Part shown: positions 44,484 to 53,675 of the stretch, in pieces | Numbering within the stretch: position 1 is the stretch's first letter | Layout of the letters: every line of letters starts with the position of its first letter | Source: an uncultured Eubacteriales bacterium | GTDB taxonomy: Bacteria > Bacillota > Clostridia > Peptostreptococcales > Anaerovoracaceae | Length of the DNA: 64,000 bases | Assembly (NCBI GenBank): GCA_900545135.1 | Contig: UQXL01000012.1 | Coordinates: 8,212 to 72,211 of the forward strand | Direction: 5' to 3' | Made by a program: the position numbers and the translations under genes | The notes under the pieces: model-generated | Told to the model about the DNA's origin: nothing | Databases searched by the model: none | The model's input: the letters and a program-made list of their open reading frames with translations, nothing else

Positions 44484-44527
44484 AAAAATGCTGCGGCCGC
44501 AATGATGATTCACGCGCGCCGCAGCAT
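44484..44527 (-). terminator. Terminator of the amidohydrolase operon
   Basis: ATGCTGCGGC (44488-44497) pairs with GCCGCAGCAT (44518-44527); on the minus strand TTTTTATT follows. 23 bp after the stop codon. Confidence 0.88.
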
Positions 44528-44549
44528 CTCTATGTCTTGTGGTTTAAGA

Positions 44550-45794
44550 CTATACGTTTTTAACCACTCTGCCGTTTACGATAACGACCTTGATGTTGTC
44601 TCCGTAAGCCAGTGTCTCAACCTTTTCCAGAGGATTTTCATCGACAGCGATCAAGTCCGCGTTCATACCTTCTCTGACCAGACCGATTTCTTTTTCTCTG
44701 CCGAGGGCCTGGGCGGATACGGCTGTCATCGAGTCGAAAATCTGTCTGCTGCTCATGCCGTATTGCTGCAGGCTGAGTATTTCCAGTCCGTTTTCACCGT
44801 GCTTCAGAGCGTTGATGGTGTCGGTGCCGTAGCCTATCTTTACTCCGTTCCTCAGGGCGGCATAGAGGGCTCCGTCGTGGATGGCGGCCATCTTCTGCGC
44901 CTTTGCCCTCTCTTCCTTGTCGTCGCTTTCAAGCAGCCGGTTGACTACCAGCATGGTCGGAATCAGGAAAAGCCCTTTTTCCGCCATCTTTTCGCACATC
45001 TCATCGTTCAGTCCGCATCCGTGCTCTATGGTATCTATGCCGGCTTCTATGCATCTGCGGGAAGCTTCAGTGCTGTGGGTGTGGGCGGCAACTTTTTTAT
45101 ACAGCGAATGGGCTTCGTCAACTATGGCAGTAAGCTCTTCAACCGTATAGTTGGGCCACTCGGGCTCGTCGCCGCTGGAGCCCATGCCGCCTGAAGCCAT
45201 GACTTTGATAAAATCCGCGCCGTGTCTTACTTTCTCCCTTACTCCCTCGACACAGCCCCAGACTCCGTTGAAGCACCTGTCGCCTATGTTGAATTCAGGC
45301 AGCCGCCTGACGTTTCTGTTGGTCGACAAGTCTCCGTGTCCTGCCGTCATGGTTATATATCCGGCACAGGCGACGATGTTGGGACCCTCCACTAGGTCTT
45401 TGTTTACTGCGTCTCTTACGGCCACGTCCTCAGGCGTGTAATAAGTGGTATGGCCGCAGTTTCTCAAAGTGGTAAAGCCCGACATCATGGCTTTTCTTGC
45501 GTTGTGCAGAAAGTGCATCGCTTTCAGCGGCGACGGAGTGCACATGCGCCATATTCCGCCGGACATACCCGACTTATCCTTTCCGGCTTCGGCAGTCATG
45601 TGCACGTGCATATCTATGAGGCCGGGAGCCAGATATTTTCCGTCGAGGTCTAAAATCCGCTCAGCCTCGGGAAACGTTTCCGAATTGCCGAAGATACTCT
45701 TTATCTTTCCGTCTTCTATCAGGACATTCTTTTCCCGTCTGACTCCCTCTGCGGAATCCACTATGTTCACATGTCTTAACAATATCGTGTTCAT
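44550..45794 (-). CDS. Metal-dependent amidohydrolase (prolidase/imidazolonepropionase-like)
   Basis: 414 residues. Metal ligands: GLIDMHVHMT (HxH), carbamylatable Lys in ADFIKVMASGG, AAHTHST and EHGCG for the next His residues, and catalytic Asp in GYGTDTINAL. The sequence resembles the group of Xaa-Pro dipeptidase/imidazolonepropionase-like amidohydrolases; substrate unknown. Start placed at the ATG at 45794 with AGGTG 8 nt upstream; an in-frame GTG three codons earlier is an alternative. It lies 15 bp after the TRAP permease gene, so the substrate, or its precursor, is probably what that transporter imports. Confidence 0.85.
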   Translation of the reverse strand: MNTILLRHVNIVDSAEGVRREKNVLIEDGKIKSIFGNSETFPEAERILDLDGKYLAPGLIDMHVHMTAEAGKDKSGMSGGIWRMCTPSPLKAMHFLHNARKAMMSGFTTLRNCGHTTYYTPEDVAVRDAVNKDLVEGPNIVACAGYITMTAGHGDLSTNRNVRRLPEFNIGDRCFNGVWGCVEGVREKVRHGADFIKVMASGGMGSSGDEPEWPNYTVEELTAIVDEAHSLYKKVAAHTHSTEASRRCIEAGIDTIEHGCGLNDEMCEKMAEKGLFLIPTMLVVNRLLESDDKEERAKAQKMAAIHDGALYAALRNGVKIGYGTDTINALKHGENGLEILSLQQYGMSSRQIFDSMTAVSAQALGREKEIGLVREGMNADLIAVDENPLEKVETLAYGDNIKVVIVNGRVVKNV

Positions 45795-45809
45795 GTGCTT
45801 CACCTGCCT

Positions 45810-47807
45810 TTAAGCTTCTTCATTTTTTGCTTCGCTTTCGCCGTTCTTTCTTCCTATCCTGCCGATAACTATGACAGCCGCCGCCAGAGCAAGGCCTATA
45901 AATGAAACAGAATAGCTCGGATATATGAGCAGTATTCCTGCCGCCGCACACATTACTCTGACTGCTACGTTGAGTTTCCTCTTAATAAAGCCCTCTATCG
46001 CGTAATCCATGAAGAATACACCGATTACGGCTGTGAGCATATCTATCGCTATCTCGACAAATTCTCCCTGACCGACCAGCGTAGGGTTAATTACGAAGAA
46101 ATACGGTATCAGAAAGCCCGGTATGGCCAGCTTAAGTGCTGTGATTCCTGTCTTCATCGGGTTGGAGCCTGCTATGCCTGCTGCTGCAAAGGCTGCCAGC
46201 GATACAGGCGGTGTCAGCGTTCCCAGGATAGCGAAATGGAAGATGAACAGGTGGGCTGCTATAGGTTCCGCGCCCAGCTCGATAAGCGCAGGAGCGCACA
46301 GTACTCCCAGGAGAGTGTATGTGGCCGGTGTTACGAGGCCTGTTCCAAGGAGCAGCGCCGCCAGCTGAGTAAGTATGAGGGCGACCACGAGATTCCCGCC
46401 GGAAAATTCAGTGATCAGAGCGCCGACTTTCTGACCCAGTCCGGTCATGCTGAGAGTCGCTATAATAACGCCTGCCGAAGCGCATGCTGCTGAAACTGAA
46501 AGCATTGATTTCAAGGCCATCCTGCATGTCTTTCTCAGGATCTGCAGATTGAGCCTGGTATCTTTCTTAAAATTCGTTACCACCAGCAGCGCCAGCGTGG
46601 AACAGATTGCCGCCATCAAAGCCGAGAACTGCATAGCCATCAGGACTATCAGAATCACGATAGGCAATATGAGAAAAACGGCGTCTTTGAGGGATTGGCG
46701 TTTGTTAGGAAGCGAATCCTTTGGAAGTCCTACAAGTCCTTCTTTCGTGCTCCTTACGTGCACTGAGTTGAATAGGCTGATATAGTACAGTATGGCCGGT
46801 ATGAGCGCCGCCACGGCGACGCTCCAGTAGCTCATATCCAGGAATTCAGCGATCAGGAATGCTGTCGCACCCAGAACAGGCGGAGTTATGGATCCTCCGG
46901 CCGACGATACGGCTTCGACCGCGCCGGCATATGTAGGCTTGAATCCCATCATCTTCATCAGAGGAATGGTGATGGAGCCTGTGGCCGTGACGTTGGCCAC
47001 CGTGCTTCCTGAAACAGTTCCCATCATGGCGCTGGAGATTACGGCTACCTTGGCCGGACCGCCCGTATATCCTCCGGCTACGGAGAACGCCAGCCTCATG
47101 AAATACTGCAGCGCACCGCTGGCCTGAAGTAGCGCCGAAAAAATGAGGAAAGCTGCTATTTCTACTGATGCCGTTCCCAGCGTGGAGCTGAACAGACCCT
47201 CAGTTCCGACGCAGATCATATTTACAATTCTTGAAAATTCATATCCCTTATGGGCCAGTGCGCCCGGCATGTATGGGCCCACCAGACAATACGCTATGGC
47301 CACAAAGGCGATTATTACCATCGGGATTCCTATGGATCTTCTCGTTGATTCCAGTACGGCTATTACCAGGATAGTAAGCATCACTATATCCAGCGTGGTC
47401 AAGCTGTAGCTGAAGAATTTCATCCAGTTGGTGAGAGCGTACAGCGCAGCCGCCACTCCCACCACAGTACAGAAGATGTTGAAGATCAGTTCTGCCTTAG
47501 TTCCCTGCTTGAATATCTTCGACGGATAAACCATGGGAGCGGCAAACAGTATGACGCATACGTGGGATATTCTGTGTACCATTACTGTAGGCATGCCGAA
47601 GAGTCCTATGTATAAAGTGTATAAAACTATGCCTATGCTCACTATGGTGAACATGATGTTGATGATCTTTTTTCCGTCGGCGCCTTTTAATTTCACATCG
47701 TCTACAGCGCCTATGGAGCCGTCGTTGAGTTTGGCCAGAATGTCAGAGTTGGCGTTTTCTCTAGGCTCCATCGTCCTTTCTTCGTTGTCCTTTACTTTGC
47801 TTTTCAA
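45810..47807 (-). CDS. TRAP transporter fused 4TM-12TM permease (TAXI type)
   Basis: 665 residues with about 17 membrane segments: a DctQ-like region (about 45-190) fused to DctM (about 200-620). Recognised by GYTGGPAKVAVISSAMMGTV, SGSTVANVTATGSITIPLMK, GGSITPPVLGATAFLIAEFL and GTLTPPVSLAAFAAAGIA. This fused form belongs with TAXI-family binding proteins. The best start is a TTG at 47807 with GGAGG 8 nt upstream; an ATG 12 codons later has poorer spacing. Imports an unknown, probably anionic or amphipathic, solute using an ion gradient. Confidence 0.92.
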   Translation of the reverse strand: MKSKVKDNEERTMEPRENANSDILAKLNDGSIGAVDDVKLKGADGKKIINIMFTIVSIGIVLYTLYIGLFGMPTVMVHRISHVCVILFAAPMVYPSKIFKQGTKAELIFNIFCTVVGVAAALYALTNWMKFFSYSLTTLDIVMLTILVIAVLESTRRSIGIPMVIIAFVAIAYCLVGPYMPGALAHKGYEFSRIVNMICVGTEGLFSSTLGTASVEIAAFLIFSALLQASGALQYFMRLAFSVAGGYTGGPAKVAVISSAMMGTVSGSTVANVTATGSITIPLMKMMGFKPTYAGAVEAVSSAGGSITPPVLGATAFLIAEFLDMSYWSVAVAALIPAILYYISLFNSVHVRSTKEGLVGLPKDSLPNKRQSLKDAVFLILPIVILIVLMAMQFSALMAAICSTLALLVVTNFKKDTRLNLQILRKTCRMALKSMLSVSAACASAGVIIATLSMTGLGQKVGALITEFSGGNLVVALILTQLAALLLGTGLVTPATYTLLGVLCAPALIELGAEPIAAHLFIFHFAILGTLTPPVSLAAFAAAGIAGSNPMKTGITALKLAIPGFLIPYFFVINPTLVGQGEFVEIAIDMLTAVIGVFFMDYAIEGFIKRKLNVAVRVMCAAAGILLIYPSYSVSFIGLALAAAVIVIGRIGRKNGESEAKNEEA

Positions 47808-47837
47808 GATAAGTTCCTCCTATCTTAATGAGACGAT

Positions 47838-47881
47838 AAGCTGCCCTCAGCCGCCGTTTCGCAGGCGATCCGGGGCAGCTT
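47838..47881 (-). terminator. Hairpin between binding protein and permease genes
   Basis: AAGCTGCCC (47838-47846) pairs with GGGCAGCTT (47873-47881). No T-run on the minus strand; it probably stabilises the upstream message or reduces read-through so that the binding protein is made in excess. Confidence 0.6.
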
Positions 47882-47918
47882 TACAGATTCAGGTCGGGTG
47901 TTTTGTTTCAGACATTGT

Positions 47919-48926
47919 TTATTTCAGCTCTACGCCTTGTTCTTCAAAGTATTTCATCGCCCCCGGATGTACTTCGATCGGCATGCCGTCCAAAGCCTCT
48001 TCAAGAGTTATGACTTCAAATTCGCTCTTGACTTTGTAAATCTCTTCAAGATTTTCAAAGACGGCTTTCGTCATCTGATACACCACATCCTCAGGAACGT
48101 CCTTGTTTACTATTGCTATGTGTTTCATAGCCACCGTAGGGCACGAGTCAGTATCCATGATTATTCCAGGAACATCGTCTTTTACCATAGGCATGCTGAT
48201 GAACTCAGGATAGGCTTCGAGGCACTTGTCTATTACGTCCTGTGACATAGGGATAAATCTGGTGTCTCTTGAGCTTGCCATATCTACCATGCTGGCAAGT
48301 CCAGGGGCTGCGGTACCTATGTACGCGTCTATATGTCCGTCTTTCATCTGGGTAAGCGCTTCCGACATGGTAAGGTATTCGATGTCGACCTTATCTACGT
48401 CGACGCCGGCCATCGGGAAGAAGATGTTTTCTGCCAGATAAACGTCGTTGCTGCCAGGTGCGCCTATGGCTACTTTCTTTCCCTCGAAGTCTTTCCATTC
48501 CTTGATACCGGATGATTCAAGGGCGATCGACCAGGTAATGCCGTAATGGGCGCAGAACCAGCCGTAGACGTTTTCAGTCTTTTCCTTGCCCTCGAAATCC
48601 GCTCTCGCTTCCCAGCCGTCCTTGCATACATTGGAAGAAGCTATGCCAAATTCTCTTTCACCGCTCTGAACGGTTTCCACATTTTCCACGCTTCCTCTAG
48701 GGCTGGTTACCGGAGTGAGGTTCATTCCCTCGATGTCCGTGTTGACGATCTGGGCTATTGCCGTACCGAGCATCATGTATCCGCCCGTGGCGTTCATGGT
48801 GCCCATGGTATACTGCATAGATTCTCCTGAAGTTTCTTCTTTTTTGTCGTCTCCTCCGCATCCTGCCAGCGTGAGCATGAGCATGCTGACGACCAGTACG
48901 ACTGCCATAATTCTCTTGCGTTTCAT
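47919..48926 (-). CDS. TAXI-family TRAP solute-binding lipoprotein
   Basis: 335 residues with signal peptide and lipobox LAGC (Cys 23). TMGTMNATGGYMMLGTAIAQIV is the TAXI N-terminal signature, followed by GSVENVETVQSGEREFGIASSN and KVAIGAPGSNDVYLAENIF. Delivers substrate to the TRAP permease encoded downstream. Leads the probable operon binding protein-permease-amidohydrolase. Confidence 0.92.
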   Translation of the reverse strand: MKRKRIMAVVLVVSMLMLTLAGCGGDDKKEETSGESMQYTMGTMNATGGYMMLGTAIAQIVNTDIEGMNLTPVTSPRGSVENVETVQSGEREFGIASSNVCKDGWEARADFEGKEKTENVYGWFCAHYGITWSIALESSGIKEWKDFEGKKVAIGAPGSNDVYLAENIFFPMAGVDVDKVDIEYLTMSEALTQMKDGHIDAYIGTAAPGLASMVDMASSRDTRFIPMSQDVIDKCLEAYPEFISMPMVKDDVPGIIMDTDSCPTVAMKHIAIVNKDVPEDVVYQMTKAVFENLEEIYKVKSEFEVITLEEALDGMPIEVHPGAMKYFEEQGVELK

Positions 48927-49011
48927 AATAAGTCCTCCTTCATTTTTTGATAGCCTCTTTTGCGTGACCTCTATATAGAACGGCTTTCGCCGGCCTATAA
49001 CTTATTTATAC

Positions 49012-49115
49012 CGTTGGCCCGGCCGCGTCATACCGCCAGTGTCACCGGTTCACGTTGGCCCGGCCGCATCATACCGCCAGTATCACCGGTTCACGTTGGC
49101 CCGGCCGCGTCATAC
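49012..49115. repeat. 41-bp tandem repeat at the 3' end of the lactate permease gene
   Basis: CGTTGGCCCGGCC starts at 49012, 49053 and 49094. Copies 1 and 2 are full length and nearly identical; the third runs into the last codons of the permease gene. Each copy carries the TCATACCGCCAG text that encodes its C-terminus. Confidence 0.9.
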
Positions 49116-50756
49116 CGCCAGCAAAGCCAGGGCGCCCAGAACGGCGGCCGTTATGACTGTAGGGGCAAGTGTATGTCTGTATATCTCAGCTTCTTTTCCT
49201 GATTTCTCAGCGGCAGCCGCCACCAGGGCTGTAGTAGTCGGACCTATCGCGCCTCCCACCGATGCAGATACTGACTGCACGGCGCATATTATCGCCGGAG
49301 CCATACCGAGGGAAATCGCCGCTGTCTCCTGCAAGGAGCCGAATAATATATTGGCGTTGGTATTGCTTCCTGTTATGAATGCCCCCAGCACTCCGATAAC
49401 AGATGACATGAAAGCATATCCCTGGCCGGCCAGCTCCACTATCGCTTCGGAAAGTATCGTGGTCATGCCGGAGTCCATCATGATGGACGCTGTGCATAGC
49501 AAAAGCAGAAGCGTGATCTCAGTGGACTTTATCTTATTGACAGTGGTCTTTGCTATAGTTTTTATGTCTCCTTTTTTGAGCAGACCAATCTTTAAATAAT
49601 ATACGACGCTGATGGCCGTTGCTATTACTATTATCGAAAATGGATATTTCAGGATATTGAAAGTTACATAGTCTTCTTCCGCTTCCACCATGACTCCGCC
49701 GGCCGATTCGTATCCCGGAAAAGAAAATGAAAGTTCGAGGCTAGGTTTCAGCAGGAAAAATCCTATGGACATGACGATGACCATTATGTAAGGCAGCACG
49801 CTGTCCAGGAGTCTCCCGTTATTTGCACGAAGCTTTGGAGAGTCGCAAAATTCCGGAGAATCGCAAAGCTCCGGAGAATTGCAAAGCTCCGGAGAATTGC
49901 AAAGCTCCGGAGAACGGCCATCGGCTGCATGGCACGTGGTTTGCTCACGGACCTCCGCCGGCTGAGCAGCACTGCTTTTCCTCTGTTTTCTGCTGAAAAT
50001 CCTATGGGTCAGTATCATGACAGCAACGCCTATCATCCCAGTCACAAATCCTATGACAGAGACCATCTCCATATGAGCCATCGCAACCAGCGCAGCCGTC
50101 ATCACCAGCCAGGCAGGAATTATATATTTCAGCCCTTGGGCAAGGAACTTAAAACCTCCGTATATAAAACAAACGCCCAGTCCGCAACATACCATTCCAA
50201 CAGAGCCGAAATGGGACATGCTTATGAGCGTATCCTTTACAGGTGAATCGGTCACCAGATCTATAGCGAAAATAGAAGAACCCATGGAGCCGAAGGTTAT
50301 GCCCCACGAATGGCCCAGCAGAGAGGCAGCCGCCGACTTGGCCACGTCAAATCCCGATTTGACCAAAATGGTGGTGGCTATTACTGCAGGCAGTCCGTAT
50401 CCGGCGATCCCCTGCAGGAATGCTGAAAATGCCCATGTGATCATTATGAACAGGGCAAACTCGTCTTTGAAAACTCTGGACAGAAATCCGTTGATCACTT
50501 CAAATCCGCCGGATATATCGACAAGGTTATACAGCAGCATCGCGCCCAGCGCTATCAGACCCACGAATAGCGCCATTACAGCGCCCTTGCTCAGGGTTAT
50601 CCCCATTCCCAGGGCTCCCGGCCTGAACCAGAACACAAATTCAACTGCTGCGACTGCGAAAGCTATCGCACTTGAGTATTTTGCCGGCAGGCTTATCACA
50701 AGCAGGCATACCAGCAATACCGCTATCGGTAATAATGATAATAAAAATTCTGCCAT
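49110..50756 (-). CDS. lctP: L-lactate permease (LctP family)
   Basis: 548 residues with about thirteen membrane segments. Motifs of the family include FLQGIAGYGLPAVIATTILV, LLGHSWGITFGSMGSS, GAFITGSNTNANILFGSLQ and SVSASVGGAIGPTTTAL. Imports lactate or related 2-hydroxy acids with protons. The central cytoplasmic loop (about 265-305) carries a peptide repeat (SPELCN and variants), an unusual low-complexity insert. No lactate dehydrogenase gene is adjacent. Divergent from a LysR regulator. Confidence 0.9.
   Translation of the reverse strand: MAEFLLSLLPIAVLLVCLLVISLPAKYSSAIAFAVAAVEFVFWFRPGALGMGITLSKGAVMALFVGLIALGAMLLYNLVDISGGFEVINGFLSRVFKDEFALFIMITWAFSAFLQGIAGYGLPAVIATTILVKSGFDVAKSAAASLLGHSWGITFGSMGSSIFAIDLVTDSPVKDTLISMSHFGSVGMVCCGLGVCFIYGGFKFLAQGLKYIIPAWLVMTAALVAMAHMEMVSVIGFVTGMIGVAVMILTHRIFSRKQRKSSAAQPAEVREQTTCHAADGRSPELCNSPELCNSPELCDSPEFCDSPKLRANNGRLLDSVLPYIMVIVMSIGFFLLKPSLELSFSFPGYESAGGVMVEAEEDYVTFNILKYPFSIIVIATAISVVYYLKIGLLKKGDIKTIAKTTVNKIKSTEITLLLLLCTASIMMDSGMTTILSEAIVELAGQGYAFMSSVIGVLGAFITGSNTNANILFGSLQETAAISLGMAPAIICAVQSVSASVGGAIGPTTTALVAAAAEKSGKEAEIYRHTLAPTVITAAVLGALALLAV
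49831..49915. repeat. 18-bp tandem repeat inside the lactate permease gene
   Basis: AGCTCCGGAGAATTGCAA in about 4.5 copies, with the left-most copies diverged. It is in frame and encodes SPELCN-type hexapeptides, so copy-number change would keep the frame. Confidence 0.9.
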
Positions 50757-50781
50757 AATTCTCCATGTCCCTCCAAGAAAA

Positions 50782-50846
50782 TATTACCATGGCCGCAATT
50801 TTCAGCGGTAATACCTTAATATCATATTCTCATACTTTTTTAGTAT
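50782..50846. promoter_or_regulatory. LysR-type operator candidates between permease and regulator
   Basis: ATAC-N7-GTAT at 50832-50846 is a perfect LysR box of the T-N11-A type within the longer CATACT/AGTATG palindrome. A second inverted repeat, TATTACC/GGTAATA (50782-50788 and 50807-50813), lies close to the permease start. Confidence 0.6.
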
Positions 50847-50952
50847 GACTCCTTGGGAAATACAGGTGTTATACTTTTTAAAAAGGACAGAAAACTACAT
50901 ACATAGTTTAGAACGGCAGGCTTTGTTATTCTTTTGCTTCCGAGGTAGATCT

Positions 50953-51825
50953 ATGGATATTCGCGTACTAAAAAACTTCATGAAAATTGCGGAACAAGGT
51001 TCTATATGCAAAGCTGCCGAATCGCTGCACATTTCCCAGCCGCCTTTGAGCCGTCAGCTTAAATCTCTGGAATATGAGCTTGGGATAAAAATTTTCGAGC
51101 GTTCTCCCAAAGGCGTACAGCTCACGGAAAAGGGTCATCTCCTCTATAAAAGGGCCGCGTCCCTGATTTCCTACAATGATCTCATCATACGCGAACTCAC
51201 GACCAACACCGACATAATACGCGTAGGCGTGACCACTTCCCTGGTCGAATACGCCCTCGGCTACGTAAAGGAATTCAGCAAAGACAATTCCGTTTACTTT
51301 GAATTTACGGAGAAAAACACTTTCGAGCTTCTGGAGCTTTTAAAAAACATCATGCTGGACATGGTATTCATGCGAACTCCTTTTGAATTCGACAGCCAAT
51401 TTACTTCCGCCAAGCTTGCCGACGATTGCCTGGTTGCTATCGGCGATCCGTATTTTTTCAGTGATGAGGAAAAAGAAACCATCTCTCTTCACCAGCTGCA
51501 GGACACTCCTATCATCACGGTAAAGCGCTGGAAAAACTATATAGATTTCGCCGCAGAAAGCGACGAGCGCACAAGCCTCGATTATCATTTTGTATGCGAC
51601 GACAACAGGACTGCCTTTTCTATGGCTCAAGGCGGCATGGGCGTAGCCATACTTCCCGGATCTATTACTAACTTTTATTCTGAGAAAACTCTCCTGACCA
51701 AAGAGATACAAAGCGTCGAAACGCTCAAAAGCGATATTTACATCGTCTTTCCGGCCGTCAGAACTCTCGAACCCGCCGCATCTGAATTCGTAAACTTTAT
51801 CATGCAGAACCCGCAAAATCTCTGA
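50953..51825 (+). CDS. LysR-family transcriptional regulator
   Basis: 290 residues. N-terminal winged helix MDIRVLKNFMKIAEQGSICK, AAESLHISQPPLSRQLKSLE, YELGIKIFERSPKGVQLTEKG, then a periplasmic-binding-protein-like effector domain (about 88-285). Start at the ATG at 50953, preceded by CGAGGTAG; 36 further open codons upstream lack similarity. Divergent from lctP with LysR boxes between, so lctP is the probable target and its substrate the probable effector. Confidence 0.9.
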   Translation: MDIRVLKNFMKIAEQGSICKAAESLHISQPPLSRQLKSLEYELGIKIFERSPKGVQLTEKGHLLYKRAASLISYNDLIIRELTTNTDIIRVGVTTSLVEYALGYVKEFSKDNSVYFEFTEKNTFELLELLKNIMLDMVFMRTPFEFDSQFTSAKLADDCLVAIGDPYFFSDEEKETISLHQLQDTPIITVKRWKNYIDFAAESDERTSLDYHFVCDDNRTAFSMAQGGMGVAILPGSITNFYSEKTLLTKEIQSVETLKSDIYIVFPAVRTLEPAASEFVNFIMQNPQNL

Positions 51826-52095
51826 TCTTCGACTCAGTTAGGGCTGCAAGGGTGTTATGCATCTTTTATTTTTATGTCGGCAAAATAAAAAAATTCCTGA
51901 AATTTTTAAAAAACCCTGTTGCAAAACCGTCTTTTCTCCGTATAGGTATGTAGAAGCGGAAAAAAGGCTCCCGCGAGTTGCCAGTGAAAGGAGGTTTCAA
52001 ATAATATCAGTTATAGTTTTGGACAAAGAATAATTTTGCAAAGCAGTATGATTATTCAAAAATTATTTTTGTGTGAAAAGAAAAGGATAAATAAA
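51826..52095. other. Intergenic segment before the frameshifted gene
   Basis: AT-rich. A strong ribosome-like site AAAGGAGGTTT at about 51987 is not followed by a start codon at suitable distance. No RNA gene recognised. Confidence 0.4.
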
Positions 52096-52679
52096 ATGAA
52101 GGAAAGAATGTCACATAAAGTAGTATCAATATTGCTGGTTATTTCAATATTCACGGTATCAGGTCTGGCGGCTTTTGCGTCAGAAAACATCCCTGCTGAA
52201 AGTGAAAAAGTCGTTTGCTCCACTACTCTCAGCCATACACTAGCTTTTAGTATAATAAATGGATCAGAAGAAAACGGCGACAACGGCAGCAACAGCGGTA
52301 TAACCTTATTTGGAAATGAACGGTATAAATATAAAACAGTAATAAATTACGGTTCGTGGGAAAAGCGAAAACTTTCACAATTTCAAAAGCTCAAGCCAAG
52401 ACTTCAGCTGCTTATAAAAATGCTGTATTAACCGCTGTTGCCCTTGCGATAGGATCAACTGGCGTTGCTTCTACCATTATCAGCTCAATCGGAGCTTATC
52501 TGGTAAGTACTTTCTATAACGATCCTGATGATGCCGCCGGAACCTATACTATACAAAGACGCAGCGCAACAAAATATCAGCGTAATGTGCTTACAGGGCA
52601 TAGCGCAATTATTGATAAAGGTTATCAGTTTAAAATTACTCACAAGAGCAAAACGGTGACCAAAACCTTTTGGTATTAA
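52096..52679 (+). pseudogene. Frameshifted gene for a small secreted protein
   Basis: From the ATG at 52096 (AAAAGGATAAATAAA upstream) the frame reads MKERMSHKVVSILLVISIF and a signal peptide ending AAFAS, then about 65 residues to KTVINYGSWEK, after which it soon reaches a stop at 52431. In the -1 frame, from 52356, the sequence continues AKTFTISKAQAKTSAAYKNA, a hydrophobic Ala/Ile-rich segment (AVLTAVALAIGSTGVASTII), and ends KTVTKTFWY at 52679. The two halves look like one protein of about 194 residues broken by one base near GGGAAAAGCGAAAAC. A real mutation, a sequence error or programmed shifting are all possible. Family not recognised; signal peptide plus amphipathic segment recalls secreted bacteriocin-like proteins, but that is a guess. 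Confidence 0.65.
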
Positions 52680-52852
52680 AAGTTTGTAATATTCTGTATA
52701 TCTTGTGCTTATTTCAGAGAACCCATCGACAAATACTGTTCACCAGTGGTTTTTAAAAATATCATAGAGTCACGAATGTTGCGGCTCTATATGATAAATC
52801 ATTGCAAATATTTCTTGTTTAGTTATAATATTCATAAAAAGAGGTATCGAAA

Positions 52853-53245
52853 ATGAATCGCATTAAACAATTCAAAAAAGATAAGCGAAAAGCATGGATA
52901 ATAAGCTTAATACTTATCGCTTTAGCTTACGTCATAGTAAAAGCTGTATTTGCCGGATTCATCAGCCCCGTAATAGGTATACTTCTGTGCTTTCCGTTAA
53001 TTATAATATGTATATATTTAGACGAAAAGCTTGAGAAATATTGCAAAACCGAATTCCCTATACGGATTTTCAATGCAGTTGTCACGTTTATCATCGTATA
53101 CATCGCGTTTTTCTCCTCTTTAAGTTTTAAGCCTGAAATAATGTGCGCTATAGGCTCACTCTATCTCACAGCAATAAGCTTTTATGAGTACAAAAATTAT
53201 CCAAAGAAGATGGCAGAGCATGAATCCAAAGCAACAGACCATTGA
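52853..53245 (+). CDS. Small membrane protein of unknown function
   Basis: 130 residues with a basic N-terminus (MNRIKQFKKDKRKAW) and four hydrophobic segments (about 15-34, 38-55, 70-88, 92-108). No family recognised. AAAAGAGGTATCG precedes the ATG and a terminator follows. It sits 173 bp after the frameshifted secreted-protein gene on the same strand. Size, charge and position would suit an immunity protein for that product, but nothing in the sequence proves it. Confidence 0.65.
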   Translation: MNRIKQFKKDKRKAWIISLILIALAYVIVKAVFAGFISPVIGILLCFPLIIICIYLDEKLEKYCKTEFPIRIFNAVVTFIIVYIAFFSSLSFKPEIMCAIGSLYLTAISFYEYKNYPKKMAEHESKATDH

Positions 53246-53273
53246 TATATCAGGTGCGGACACAAACAAAAAG

Positions 53274-53309
53274 GCCCTTTCGTTAGAAAAATTTTTCTAG
53301 CGAAAGGGC
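53274..53309. terminator. Terminator between the membrane protein and toxin genes
   Basis: GCCCTTTCG (53274-53282) pairs with CGAAAGGGC (53301-53309), with an inner TAGAAAAA/TTTTTCTA stem, flanked by an A-run on the left and TTT on the right. Works for both convergent genes. Confidence 0.82.
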
Positions 53310-53357
53310 TTTCACATCATCTAAACTAATGTCTCTGTTAGATTTAATTTTTAACTC

Positions 53358-53675
53358 TTATAATCCGCTAATTATATTCAAATAATCTTGTTTCTGGCCT
53401 GCTGCCGCATAAATTATCACTTGCCGTTTTTTATCATCTATTCTATAAAAAACGAGATTTTTTTCCAATATTAAAACCATATACCTCTGCCGGCGGAGTA
53501 TATGATACCTGGGCACAGTCCCCATATCAAGGTATTCTTCGAGCAGCATGAGACTTTTCTCCAGTTCTTCAAGTTTTTCCAATGCAGCATCTGAACCGAA
53601 GTTCTCGTTGATATGCAGAATGATCTGTCTTATCTGTTCATCTGCCGTGTCTGTACGGACGACGTTATATTTCAT
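53358..53675 (-). CDS. ParE/RelE-family toxin
   Basis: 105 residues. MKYNVVRTDTADEQIRQIIL at the N-terminus, LRRQRYMVLILEKNLVFYRID and VIIYAAAGQKQDY near the C-terminus fit the RelE/ParE fold. ParE-like members poison gyrase and RelE-like ones cut mRNA on the ribosome; the sequence does not decide which. The ATG overlaps the antitoxin stop codon by 4 bp, the usual coupled arrangement. Confidence 0.85.
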   Translation of the reverse strand: MKYNVVRTDTADEQIRQIILHINENFGSDAALEKLEELEKSLMLLEEYLDMGTVPRYHILRRQRYMVLILEKNLVFYRIDDKKRQVIIYAAAGQKQDYLNIISGL

